Translations under genes and position numbers: made by a program
Origin: an uncultured Bacteroidota bacterium
Lineage (GTDB): Bacteria > Bacteroidota > Bacteroidia > Bacteroidales > SZUA-534
Assembly (NCBI GenBank): GCA_937899145.1
Contig: CALBPW010000261.1
Span: 1-6,531, forward strand
Length of the DNA: 6,531 nt
Reading direction: 5' to 3'
Notes under the pieces: model-generated
What the model was told of the DNA's origin: nothing
The model's database searches: none
Seen by the model: only the letters and a program-made list of their open reading frames with translations
Shown: in pieces, positions 6,324 to 6,531 of the stretch
Numbering within the stretch: position 1 is the first letter of the stretch
Layout: every line of letters begins with the position of its first letter

Positions 6324-6531
6324 ATGCACTACGAAAACATTCGCGAAGAATCGCTAAAGCTCAAAGTGGCAGCCGATTGGTTTCCGAAATTCGACTGCAC
6401 CGACATCATCGGCCGTATAGATTTTGCTGTGAAAATGCAGCACACTGACAATGCCATCGACTTTGGCGATGAATATCTGCTTTGGGCTGAAGCCAAACAG
6501 CAGCCCACCGACATCTGCCGAATGCTCGCTC
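6324..6531 (+). CDS. N-terminus of a probable PD-(D/E)XK nuclease / restriction-modification-type protein, 3'-truncated
   Basis: Sixty-nine codons are visible, from the ATG at 6324 to the right edge with no stop: MHYENIREESLKLK ... DIIGRIDFAV ... YLLWAEAKQQPTDICRMLA. The order Asp33 (RIDF), then Glu56-Ala57-Lys58 (WAEAK) on a predicted beta strand, fits the D...(D/E)XK core of restriction-type nucleases. The pattern -IREESLK-KVA-DFF--FD-T-IIG-IDF...LLWAEAK--D- resembles, from memory, the N-terminus of large Bacteroidota proteins annotated as N-6 DNA methylases or type IIG-like restriction enzymes. No methylase motif is within the visible part. A promoter-like TATCTTTG, a GAGGA site and an upstream terminator suggest it starts its own transcript. 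The reading frame is convincing; the functional call is an inference. Confidence 0.8.
   Translation, partial: MHYENIREESLKLKVAADWFPKFDCTDIIGRIDFAVKMQHTDNAIDFGDEYLLWAEAKQQPTDICRMLA

Overview
The window looks like a stretch of a Bacteroidota (probably Bacteroidales) chromosome. The signs are AT-rich spacers, an A-rich leader without a Shine-Dalgarno before the central gene, a TAnnTTTG promoter element before the last gene, and three protein signatures typical of the group. These are the FNYQAVMR...PVPYAMYA N-terminal module of secreted proteins, a Fibrobacter succinogenes major (Fib_succ_major) domain, and a GH94 sugar phosphorylase. Nothing in the sequence fixes the species.

Layout, all genes on the + strand. 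(1) 1-1364: the C-terminal half of a GH94 cello-/chito-oligosaccharide phosphorylase, cut by the left edge. (2) 1365-1590: an AT-rich spacer with no gene. (3) 1591-6012: one complete 1473-residue secreted mosaic protein. It has a signal peptide, a Bacteroidota N-terminal module, five near-identical KAAKSKFAVAGRSASK repeats, an unrecognised Tyr-rich region, an InlB/Flg_new-like repeat, a Fib_succ_major domain, a second InlB/Flg_new-like repeat, and a C-terminal right-handed beta-helix built on GGG(V/I)Y rungs. (4) 6013-6323: a spacer with two hairpins, the second a good intrinsic terminator, then a promoter-like element. (5) 6324-6531: the first 69 codons of a gene whose N-terminus looks like a PD-(D/E)XK nuclease domain, plausibly from a restriction-modification type protein, cut by the right edge.

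The three genes do not look like one operon. Spacers of 226 and 311 bases, terminator hairpins and unrelated functions (cytoplasmic sugar phosphorolysis, surface adhesion, possible DNA restriction) argue for separate units. The item most worth a second look is the central protein. Its repeat cores are almost invariant in protein but heavily diverged at synonymous sites, the repeats alternate basic and acidic blocks, and no known surface anchor or type IX sorting domain is visible. I see no clear multi-gene novel system; any new biology is most likely in this protein or in the truncated last gene.
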